A stretch of 64,000 nucleotides of DNA from Ramlibacter cellulosilyticus (GTDB lineage: Bacteria; Pseudomonadota; Gammaproteobacteria; Burkholderiales; Burkholderiaceae_C). The stretch's first letter is position 1; the number at the start of each line of letters is the position of its first letter. The DNA is taken from assembly GCF_014297465.1 (NCBI RefSeq), contig NZ_JACORT010000003.1, positions 408,994 through 472,993 on the forward strand. The letters are read 5' to 3'. A model generated the notes under the pieces. That model was not told the origin of the DNA and made no database searches. It worked only from the letters and a program-made list of their open reading frames with translations. Both the position numbers and the translations under genes were made by a program. This document shows, in pieces, positions 25,255 through 32,721 of the stretch.

Positions 25255-26004
25255 ATGGCCGAACCGCGCAACACCGCGAAGGCGCAGCTCGTCGAGCTCG
25301 ACGAAGCGCTGAAGGATCCGAAGCCGGGCGGCAAGACCGTCACCGTGCAGTTCAACCCGGAGTCGCTCAAGCTCAGCTTCTCCAACCAGGTCCAGAACAG
25401 CAGCACGAGCAGCAACGCGGGCAGCAGCGGCGGGGGCTCGGGCGACCAGTCGCAGGGCACGCAGGGCCGCCAGTTCGTGGGCACGGGAACGACCAAGCTG
25501 GCGGTGCAACTCTGGTTCGACGCGAACGCGGCGGGCGAGGGCGGCGATCGCGTGGACGACGTGCGCCGCCTGACGCAGGAAGTCATCTACTTCATCACGC
25601 CGCAGGAGGCGAGCTCGGACCCGACCAAGTTCCTGCCGCCGGGCATCCGCTTCGCCTGGGGCTCGTTCCTGTTCAACGGGCTCGTCGACGGCATCGAGGA
25701 GACGATCGACTTCTTCTCGCCCGAAGGCAAGCCGCTGCGCGCGAACATCTCGCTCACCCTGTCGCAGCAGACCATCCTGGTCTCCAGCTTCACGGGGTCG
25801 GGCCGGGTGCCGGGGCGGCCGCGCGCGCCGGGCACCACGCCGCTCACGCCGGCGGCCGCGGGCAGCACCTTGCAAGGTCTCGCCGGCGGCGCAAGCGGCG
25901 ACTGGCAGGGGATCGCCGCGGCCAACGGCATCGAGAACCCGCGGCTGCTCGCACCCGGCCAGCTGGTCGACCTCTCGGCGCGTGTCCCGCGCCTGACTTT
26001 CTGA
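25255..26004 (+). CDS. LysM-containing tube initiator (CIS_tube, Pvc7/gp53-like)
   Basis: 249 residues. The N-terminal domain holds the pattern VTVQFNPESLKLSFSNQV, then TTKLAVQLWFD, and FLPPGIRFAWGSFLFNG, diagnostic of the CIS tube/baseplate protein found just before the spike genes. After a Pro/Gly-rich linker, the C-terminal about 55 residues form a LysM module (LQGLAGGASGDWQGIAAANGI, then LLAPGQLVDL). In PVC-like particles the counterpart links inner tube and hub. A Ser/Gly-rich loop at residues 43-65 is low-complexity. Confidence 0.9.
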   Translation: MAEPRNTAKAQLVELDEALKDPKPGGKTVTVQFNPESLKLSFSNQVQNSSTSSNAGSSGGGSGDQSQGTQGRQFVGTGTTKLAVQLWFDANAAGEGGDRVDDVRRLTQEVIYFITPQEASSDPTKFLPPGIRFAWGSFLFNGLVDGIEETIDFFSPEGKPLRANISLTLSQQTILVSSFTGSGRVPGRPRAPGTTPLTPAAAGSTLQGLAGGASGDWQGIAAANGIENPRLLAPGQLVDLSARVPRLTF

Positions 26005-26013
26005 GGAGCCGCG

Positions 26014-26178
26014 ATGCCCGTCGTGATCAACGAGTTCGAAGCCGTCGACGCGCCGCCCGCGCCGGCCACGCCGGCAGCGGAAGGCGGCCCGCAACAGCAG
26101 CCGCTGCCGCAGCCGGAAGACCTGCGCCGCCTGCTCGACGTGCTTTCGGAGGCGCAGCTTCGGCTGTGGGCGCACTGA
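26014..26178 (+). CDS. Small DUF5908-like eCIS protein
   Basis: 54 residues beginning MPVVINEFEAV, with a Pro/Ala/Gln-rich middle and a helical end (LRRLLDVLSEAQLRLW). GAGGAG ribosome site upstream. Tiny proteins with an MP.[VI]I.E[FL] start directly between the LysM and gpD-like genes are typical of these loci (DUF5908, Pvc6 position). The sequence is too short to prove the family. A single nucleotide separates it from the gpD gene. Confidence 0.7.
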   Translation: MPVVINEFEAVDAPPAPATPAAEGGPQQQPLPQPEDLRRLLDVLSEAQLRLWAH

Positions 26179-26179
26179 C

Positions 26180-27247
26180 ATGGACGACGGACGCGCCGCA
26201 ATCGCCTCCGCCCGGCCGGCCTTCACCGTCGGCGGGGAGGACAGGCCCAAGCTGGATTCCGGGCTGCTGCGGCTCGCGTGCGGCGAGACGGAGGCCGGCC
26301 TCGCGCATTGCGAAGCAGAGTTCGGCAACTGGGGCGACGCACAGGGCGGGACGGGCTTCCTCTGGTTCGACCGCGCGACGCTGGACTTCGGCAAGGACTT
26401 CGTGGTCAAGATCGGCGGCACCACCGTGTTCGACGGCCGCATCATGGCGCTGGAGGCGCGCTTCCCGCCGCAGGCGCCGCCGACGATCGTCGTGCGCGCG
26501 GAGGACCGGCTGCAGGACCTGCGCATGACGCGCCGCACGCGCGTGTTCGACCAGGTGAGCGATGCCGACCTGGTGCAGCAGCTCGCCAACGACCACGGCC
26601 TCACCCCGCAGGTGGATCTCGCCGGCGGCACGCACAAGGTGCTGGCGCAGGTGAACCAGAGCGACCTGGCCCTGCTGCGCTCTCGCGTGTTCGCCAACGA
26701 CGGCGAGCTCTGGCTGGAAGGCAAGACGCTGCATGCGGCGAAGCGCGCCTCGCGGACCGACGCGCAGCTGGAGCTCGTGCACGGCGCGCGCCTGCGCAAG
26801 ATGGAGGTCTGCGCGGACCTCGCGCACCAGCGCACCGCGGTGCGCTGCACGGGCTGGGACGTCTCGTCCAAGCAGGCCGTGAGCGAGAGCGCGGGCAGCA
26901 GCGCGATCGCGTCCGAGGCGAGCGGCGGCACCAGCGGCCCGCAGCTGCTGCAGCAGGCGCTCGGCGAGCGCGAGGACGTGTTCGCGCATGCCGTGCCTTT
27001 CGACAGCGGCGCGGCCCGCGACTGGGCCGAGGCGCACCTGCGCGCCTGCGCGCGGCGCTTCGTGCGCGGCCGCGGCATGGCCGATGCCGACGCGCGCATC
27101 CGCGTGGGACGGCGCATCACGTTGCAAGGCCTCGGACCCTTGTTCTCCGGCGCCTACGGCGTGGTGGAGGCGTGCCACCGCTTCGACCTGGCGCAAGGCC
27201 TCTGGACCGAGTTCGTCGTGGAACGCCCCTGGATCGGAAACCCGTGA
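26180..27247 (+). CDS. Phage late control D-like / VgrG N-terminal hub protein
   Basis: 355 residues of the gpD/gp27 class, the hub at the tip of the tube on which the spike sits. Typical elements: FTVGG near the start, LRLACGETEAGLAHCEAEFGN, the FGKDFVVKIGGTTVFDGRIMALEA strand pair, and SDADLVQQLANDHGLTPQVDL, then QVNQSDLALLRSRVFANDGELWLEG. In PVC the hub and spike are one protein (Pvc8); here the spike is a separate downstream gene sharing one base of overlap. Confidence 0.92.
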   Translation: MDDGRAAIASARPAFTVGGEDRPKLDSGLLRLACGETEAGLAHCEAEFGNWGDAQGGTGFLWFDRATLDFGKDFVVKIGGTTVFDGRIMALEARFPPQAPPTIVVRAEDRLQDLRMTRRTRVFDQVSDADLVQQLANDHGLTPQVDLAGGTHKVLAQVNQSDLALLRSRVFANDGELWLEGKTLHAAKRASRTDAQLELVHGARLRKMEVCADLAHQRTAVRCTGWDVSSKQAVSESAGSSAIASEASGGTSGPQLLQQALGEREDVFAHAVPFDSGAARDWAEAHLRACARRFVRGRGMADADARIRVGRRITLQGLGPLFSGAYGVVEACHRFDLAQGLWTEFVVERPWIGNP

Positions 27248-27969
27248 TGCGCATCGCCGAACCGCCCCTCCTCGAAGCGCTGCTGCAGGCGCGCACGGCC
27301 GCCGGCTGGGGCGGGCTGTGGCACGGCGTGCACGTGGGCCTCGTCACCGACATCAAGGATCCGGACGCGCAAGGCCGCATCAAGGTCAAGCTGCCGTGGT
27401 CGCCCGACGCGAAGGGCGCCACCTGCGAGCTCTGGGCGCGGCTCGCGACGCTGATGGCCGGGAACAACCGCGGCACCTGGTTCGTGCCCGACGTGGACGA
27501 CGAGGTGCTGCTCGCCTTCGAGGCCGGCGACCCGCGGCGGCCCTACGTGCTGGGCGCCTTGTGGAATGGGCAGGATGCGCCGCCCGAGTCCATGGACGGC
27601 GCGGGCAACAACTACAAGAAGGTGATCCGCTCGCGCAATGGCGTGAAGATCACGCTGGACGACCAGGACGGGCAGGAGAGCCTCGTGCTGGAAACGCCGG
27701 GCGGCCAGAAGGTGACGCTCAAGGACGGCCCCGGGTCCGTGGAGATCGTGGACAGCAACGGCAATTCGGTGAAGCTGGAAAGCGCCGGCATCACCATCAA
27801 CGCCTCGGCGAAGGTGACGGTGCAGGCGAGCCAGGTCAGCGTCTCGGCCGGCATGGTGCAGGTGGACGCCGGCATGTCGAAGTTCTCCGGGGTCGTGCAG
27901 GCGGACACGGTGATCGCCAACAGCGTCATCAGCAGTTCGTACACGCCCGGCGCGGGCAACATCTGGTGA
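27247..27969 (+). CDS. Baseplate assembly protein V / gp5-like spike
   Basis: 240 residues. The OB-fold domain is clear (VHVGLVTDIKDPDAQGRIKVKLPWSPD, then ELWARLATLMAGNNRGTWFVPDVDDEVLLAFEAGDPRRPYVLGALWNG order). From about residue 125 it becomes a repetitive beta-helix spike (VKITLDDQDGQESLVLETPGG, SVEIVDSNGNSVKLESAGITINAS), the membrane-piercing needle. It ends TPGAGNIW, a form often seen where a PAAR-like tip would attach; no PAAR gene is visible. The ATG overlaps the gpD stop by one base. Confidence 0.93.
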   Translation: MRIAEPPLLEALLQARTAAGWGGLWHGVHVGLVTDIKDPDAQGRIKVKLPWSPDAKGATCELWARLATLMAGNNRGTWFVPDVDDEVLLAFEAGDPRRPYVLGALWNGQDAPPESMDGAGNNYKKVIRSRNGVKITLDDQDGQESLVLETPGGQKVTLKDGPGSVEIVDSNGNSVKLESAGITINASAKVTVQASQVSVSAGMVQVDAGMSKFSGVVQADTVIANSVISSSYTPGAGNIW

Positions 27970-27976
27970 GGCGCGC

Positions 27977-30028
27977 ATGATCCGGCACGAGCTCGCATGG
28001 ACCGCACCGCAGCCGTTCTGGACGGGAACGGCCCGGGCATCGTCGCCCGCCGACGCGCTCGGCGAACCGCAGATCCTGCGCTTCGCGACCGACGACTTCA
28101 TGGCGGAACTGCTCGCGCGCCTGGAACGCGATCCGGCTTCGCTGGCGGAGTGCGTGGCGTACAGGGAAACGTGGCGCGGTCCCGTCGGCGCGCAGGCTGC
28201 CGATCCCGCGCTCTGGCTGCAGGCGAAGCCGCGCAAGCTGCTCGATCTCGAGCGGCTGGTGCGCCGCAAGGCGGGGCCCGCTGCCCCCGCGACGCCCGCG
28301 ACGACCACGGCTCCCGTCCTCAAGCTGTACCAGCCTGCGCACCAGCGCCACTACCTGGTGGGCGGGGCGCTCGTCTGCCGCACGCCGGGGCTGCCGGACC
28401 GGCAGGTCGACCCGGCGCGGCAGAAGGTCGTCTTCGTGCTGCGCCGCCTGTTCCCGGTGGACATGCAGAGGCACGGTCACCGCCTGCCCGAGCCGGTGAA
28501 CCTCGCGGAATGGGAAGAGCACGCCTTCGAGCCGCAAGGCAAGGGCGGCACCTGGCGCAGCCTCGGGCGCGCCGACCGCGAGGACGCACTGCGCACCGTG
28601 CAGCCGCGCGAGGAGCGGCTGCCGATGTTCCCCTCGCATTTCGTGCAGGACGACGGGCTCTCCCGGCGCCTCTTCGTGGGCAACGTGCCGGTCGGTCGCC
28701 GCGAGGCTTACCAGGCGGCCACGCGCGTGGGGGAGCAGGGCGCTTCCGGTGCCGCCGCGCCCGCGGGCATGGACCCGCGCGTGGCGCTGTTCCATACGCA
28801 GGTGCTGGGTCCGTGGAAGGCCCTCGCCGGGCGCGCGATGCGGGTGACGCTGGAGTCGAGCTACGCGAACGCGCGTCCCGACTTCCTGTTCGAGGCGAAC
28901 GACGAGAACGAGATCGGCAGCCGCAACGGTCCGCTGGACGCCAAGGGCGTGAAGGCCTTGCGCCAGGCGCGCTCCACCCTGCAGACCGGGTCCTGGTACC
29001 TGCTGCTGGACCTGCGCGACTTCCTGGTCGAACACCTGGGCGCAGGGTTCCTGGCGGGCACGGGGCTGTCGCCGGAAGCCTCGGCGCTGCGCAACGCGCT
29101 CGACGGCTGCACGATGCCGCTCGCCACCGGCCTGGGCGTGAAGGACCCGGGCGACGTCGCGAGCCTCGTCTCCCCGAAGACCGCGTATGCCGCCGCGAAG
29201 GTGCATACCAGCCTGCTTGCGGCCCTCGGCGCCATCGGTGCGTTCCGCGAGCGGCTGGAGTCCGCCACGCGCGCCTACGACATGCCGGCATCGGGCGACG
29301 TGCCGGCCGACTGGCCCGACTTCCTCTTCCTGTTCTCCGACCCGTGGTTCGGCCCGCTGCAACCCGTCGCGCCCGGGGCGCCGCTGAACGCCGGCGACTA
29401 CCTCGTCGAGAAGGTGCAGGCCCGCATCGACACGCTGGCGAACCTGCTCGCCGCGGCGCTGCCCGAAGCCGACCCCAGCGTACCCGTCGCCGAAGCGCCG
29501 CTCGCCACGATGACGCCCACCGACATGCGTGACGGCTGGTACCTGATCCGCCTCGTGTACGAGTGCCCCGGTTGTGCGCCGTTCCAGGCGCCCGTGGTGA
29601 GCGCCGCGACGCGCCTGTTCCAGATGGCCGGCTTCTTCGACCCGGACGCGCCCGCGCGCCCGATCCGCATCGGCCTGCCGGTGGACATCAGTCCCGCCGG
29701 CCTGCGCAAGTTCGACAAGAACACGGCCTTCATGCTGTCCGACATGCTGTGCGGCCAGGTCGATCGCATGAAGGGCATCACCCTGGCCGACCTGGTGCTC
29801 AGCGTGCTGCCCTGGCCCTTCCACAAGGACCTGAGCATGCCGGAGAAGGGCGACTGCACGGCCGGCGGGCAGCCGCTGGGCGTGATGTGCTCGCTGTCGA
29901 TCCCGATCGTCACGCTGTGCGCGCTGCTGCTGCTGATGATCATCGTCAGCATCCTCGACTACTTCTTCCGCTGGATGCCGTACTTCATCATGTGCTTCCC
30001 GCTGCCGGGCTTCAAGGGGCGCAAGTGA
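27977..30028 (+). CDS. Large eCIS protein with C-terminal membrane segment, unknown
   Basis: 683 residues, no recognised family. Residues 1-620 look soluble and mixed alpha/beta, with no signal peptide. From about residue 634 the chain becomes strongly hydrophobic (CSLSIPIVTLCALLLLMIIVSILDYFF, then WMPYFIMCFPLP), one or two membrane passes, followed by a short basic tail FKGRK. A tail-anchored protein encoded between spike and gp25 baseplate genes could tether the baseplate to the inner membrane, as in membrane-bound contractile systems, or be an effector. The stop overlaps the gp25 start by one base, so it is tightly coupled to baseplate synthesis. Confidence 0.7.
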   Translation: MIRHELAWTAPQPFWTGTARASSPADALGEPQILRFATDDFMAELLARLERDPASLAECVAYRETWRGPVGAQAADPALWLQAKPRKLLDLERLVRRKAGPAAPATPATTTAPVLKLYQPAHQRHYLVGGALVCRTPGLPDRQVDPARQKVVFVLRRLFPVDMQRHGHRLPEPVNLAEWEEHAFEPQGKGGTWRSLGRADREDALRTVQPREERLPMFPSHFVQDDGLSRRLFVGNVPVGRREAYQAATRVGEQGASGAAAPAGMDPRVALFHTQVLGPWKALAGRAMRVTLESSYANARPDFLFEANDENEIGSRNGPLDAKGVKALRQARSTLQTGSWYLLLDLRDFLVEHLGAGFLAGTGLSPEASALRNALDGCTMPLATGLGVKDPGDVASLVSPKTAYAAAKVHTSLLAALGAIGAFRERLESATRAYDMPASGDVPADWPDFLFLFSDPWFGPLQPVAPGAPLNAGDYLVEKVQARIDTLANLLAAALPEADPSVPVAEAPLATMTPTDMRDGWYLIRLVYECPGCAPFQAPVVSAATRLFQMAGFFDPDAPARPIRIGLPVDISPAGLRKFDKNTAFMLSDMLCGQVDRMKGITLADLVLSVLPWPFHKDLSMPEKGDCTAGGQPLGVMCSLSIPIVTLCALLLLMIIVSILDYFFRWMPYFIMCFPLPGFKGRK

Positions 30029-30432
30029 TGGAAGCCTCCCGCGTCTACGGCCAGGGCATGGGCTTCCCGCCGCGCGTGCAGCCGGACGGGCGCATCGCAT
30101 GGTCGGCGGGCGAGGACAACATCCGCGAATCCATGCGGGTCGTGCTCATGACGGAGCCGGGCGAGCGGCTGCGCCTGCCGCGCTTCGGCGCGGGGCTGGG
30201 CCGCTTCCTGTTCGAACCGAACATCGTCGCGACGCACGCGCAGATCGCCGAACGCATCAAGGATGCGCTGGCGCAGTGGGAGCCGCGCGTGCGCGTGCAG
30301 GGCGTGGACGTCGCCGCGGACCGCGACGATCCGCACGCGTGCATCGCGACGATCACCTATCGCCTCGTGGCGACCCAGGCACTGGAGCGCGTGTCGCTCG
30401 CCGTGCCGGTCGCTTCCGGCGGGAGCGCCTGA
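30028..30432 (+). CDS. gp25/GPW-like baseplate wedge protein
   Basis: 134 residues, normal for the family. The gp25-like lysozyme-fold core without catalytic residues is seen in ENIRESMRVVLMTEPGERLRLPRFGAGLGRFLFEPN, order preserved, followed by IAERIKDALAQWEPRVRVQGVDV. In T4 and eCIS particles this protein starts sheath polymerisation at the baseplate (Pvc9). It sits directly before the gp6/J-like gene, as in other contractile loci. Confidence 0.94.
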   Translation: MEASRVYGQGMGFPPRVQPDGRIAWSAGEDNIRESMRVVLMTEPGERLRLPRFGAGLGRFLFEPNIVATHAQIAERIKDALAQWEPRVRVQGVDVAADRDDPHACIATITYRLVATQALERVSLAVPVASGGSA

Positions 30433-30435
30433 GCC

Positions 30436-32721
30436 ATGCCGCTCAACACGCCCGTCATCGACGACCGCCGCTACCAGGACCTGGTGCGCGACGCGCTGGC
30501 ACGCGTGCCCGTGCACACGCCCGAATGGACGCAGCTCGGGGAGAGCGACCCCGGCGTGACGCTCGTCGAGCTGTTCGCCTTCCTCACGGAAAGCCTCCTG
30601 TACCGCGCCAACCGCGTGCCCGAGGTGAGCCGCGGCAAGTTCCTGCGCCTGCTGGGCCTGCCGCTCGCGCCCGCGGCGCCGGCGCGCGGGCTCGTGACCC
30701 TGCGCAGCGAGCGTCCCGACCCGCGCACGGAGACCGTGCTGCCCGGCACCGAGCTGCGCGCGGGGCAGGTCGCCTTCCGCATGCGCGACGGCATCGACGT
30801 GCTGCCGGTGGAGGCGCGGGCCTACGTCAAGTTCGCGGTCACGCCCGACGACGCGGAGACGGAGTACTACCGCCTGCTGTACACGGCGGCGCAGGCGCAG
30901 TCGCCCGACGCGGACCTCACCATGTACGAGACGCGGGCGCTGGACGCGCGCAGCATCGTCGACCTCGCGCGCGACACCGTGGACGGCGCGCTGTGGATCG
31001 CGCTGTTGCGGCCCAAGGGTTCCGACCCGGACGCCGTCCGCGCGCAGCTCGCCGGGCGCACCCTGTCGCTCGGCCTCGTGCCCTCTGTCGACGACGTGCC
31101 GAAGACGCTGGGCACCACCGGCGCCGGCGGGCACGATGCCGCCAGCGCGCTGGTGCGCTACGAACTGCCTGCCGTGGACGCGACCTCGCCCGGCGGCGAC
31201 GGCCTGCGGCAGCCCGCGTACCGCGTGCGCGACGCGCGCAGCAGCGAAGACGTGCTCGCCGGGCCCGCGGTCGTCGAGATCCCCATGCCGGCCGCTGCGG
31301 CGCAGATCGACACCTGGCGCGACCTCGATCCGCTGGAAGCGGGCGTCGGCGACTTCCCGCCGGCCATCGAGGACTCCGCGCTCGCGGACCGCGTGCTCAC
31401 GTGGCTGCGCGTCGTGCCCTCCGCCTCGGCGCGCGCGCGCTTCCTGTGGGCCGGCGTGAATGCCGCGCGCGTCGAGCAACGCGTCGCCGTGCGCAACGAA
31501 CTGCTCGGCGAAGGCGACGGCCGCACCGACCAGGTGTTCCGGCTCGCGCGTGCCGGCGTCGTCGAAGGCTCCGTGCGCCTCGACGTGCTGCAGGGCGGCA
31601 CCACGCAGGCCTGGCAAGCCATCGACGACCTCATGGCGGCCGGCCCTGAAGTGCGCGCGGCGGACAGCCGCCGTGCACCGGGTCAGGCGTGGCGCGACCC
31701 GCGGCCCGCCGAGGTGTTCCTCGTCGACGAAGAGGCCGGCGTGCTGCGCTTCGGCGACGGCCTGCGCGGCCGGCGGCCGGCGGCGGGTGCCCGGCTCGTG
31801 GCGCACTACGACACCTGCGACGGCGCGCTGGGCAACGTGCCCGAGCACGCGATCACTGGCGGCCCCGCGCTGCCGCCCGGCATGAAGGCGGACAACCCCG
31901 TGCCCACCTGGGGCGGCGCGGACAAGGAAGACGTGGCCGACGGCGAGCGCCGCGTGGCGCACTTCATCCGCCACCAGGATCGGCTCGTGACGGCCGACGA
32001 TTTCGTCGAGATCGCCCGGCGCGCGCCCGGCGTCGACCTGGCGCGCGTGGAAGTCCTCCCTGCCTATCATCCCGACCTCGGCGCGAGCGAGCCCGGCGAC
32101 GCCCCCGGGGCGGTCACGCTGATGGTCGTGCCGCGCAACGATCCGCGCGACCCGCTGGCGCCCGCGCCCGATCGCGCCCTGCTGGACGCGCTGTGCCGCC
32201 ACCTCGATCCCCGCCGCCTGGTGACCACCGAGCTGGTGCTGCGCGGTCCCGACTACCAGGACGTGTGGATCTCGCTCGGCATCACGGTGGCCGGCGGTTT
32301 CACCGTGCCCGACGTGCGCGACAGGGTGAAGCGGCGGCTGCTGGAATACCTCGCGCCGGCGCGCGATGCGGAACGTGCGCGCGAGGAGGGCAACAGCGCC
32401 CTCGCGCTGCCCGGCATGGAGGACGGCTGGCCCTTGCGCAAGTCGGTGCACCGGCTCGAGCTGCTCGCGGAGGCGAGCCGCGAACCGGGCGTGCTGCGCG
32501 TGGACGAACTGCTGCTCTCGCGCGGGTCCGAAGGCGACATGCCCGAAGTCCCCATGGCGGGACTGCAGCTGCCGCGGGTCGCGGGCCTCGCCGTGGAGGC
32601 CGGCAGCGCCCAGCCGCTGGACGCGCTGCGTGGCCGCACCAGCGGGGACACGACCGGGACCGGCGCCAACGGCCAGCCGCGCCGCGTCGTGCCGGTGCCC
32701 GTGGTGCCGCAGGAGTGCTGA
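30436..32721 (+). CDS. Putative baseplate assembly protein, gp6/J-like (TIGR02243; Pvc11)
   Basis: 761 residues. The N-terminus (MPLNTPVIDDRRYQDLV, then HTPEWTQLGESDPGVTLVELFAFLTESLLYRANRVPE order) is diagnostic of the TIGR02243 baseplate family. The middle includes FGDGLRGRRPAAGARL, and the C-terminal part DFVEIARRAPGVDLARVEVLPAYHP resembles gpJ. It forms the baseplate wedge together with gp25 and the gpI-like protein. The stop overlaps the next ATG by one base. Confidence 0.94.
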   Translation: MPLNTPVIDDRRYQDLVRDALARVPVHTPEWTQLGESDPGVTLVELFAFLTESLLYRANRVPEVSRGKFLRLLGLPLAPAAPARGLVTLRSERPDPRTETVLPGTELRAGQVAFRMRDGIDVLPVEARAYVKFAVTPDDAETEYYRLLYTAAQAQSPDADLTMYETRALDARSIVDLARDTVDGALWIALLRPKGSDPDAVRAQLAGRTLSLGLVPSVDDVPKTLGTTGAGGHDAASALVRYELPAVDATSPGGDGLRQPAYRVRDARSSEDVLAGPAVVEIPMPAAAAQIDTWRDLDPLEAGVGDFPPAIEDSALADRVLTWLRVVPSASARARFLWAGVNAARVEQRVAVRNELLGEGDGRTDQVFRLARAGVVEGSVRLDVLQGGTTQAWQAIDDLMAAGPEVRAADSRRAPGQAWRDPRPAEVFLVDEEAGVLRFGDGLRGRRPAAGARLVAHYDTCDGALGNVPEHAITGGPALPPGMKADNPVPTWGGADKEDVADGERRVAHFIRHQDRLVTADDFVEIARRAPGVDLARVEVLPAYHPDLGASEPGDAPGAVTLMVVPRNDPRDPLAPAPDRALLDALCRHLDPRRLVTTELVLRGPDYQDVWISLGITVAGGFTVPDVRDRVKRRLLEYLAPARDAERAREEGNSALALPGMEDGWPLRKSVHRLELLAEASREPGVLRVDELLLSRGSEGDMPEVPMAGLQLPRVAGLAVEAGSAQPLDALRGRTSGDTTGTGANGQPRRVVPVPVVPQEC

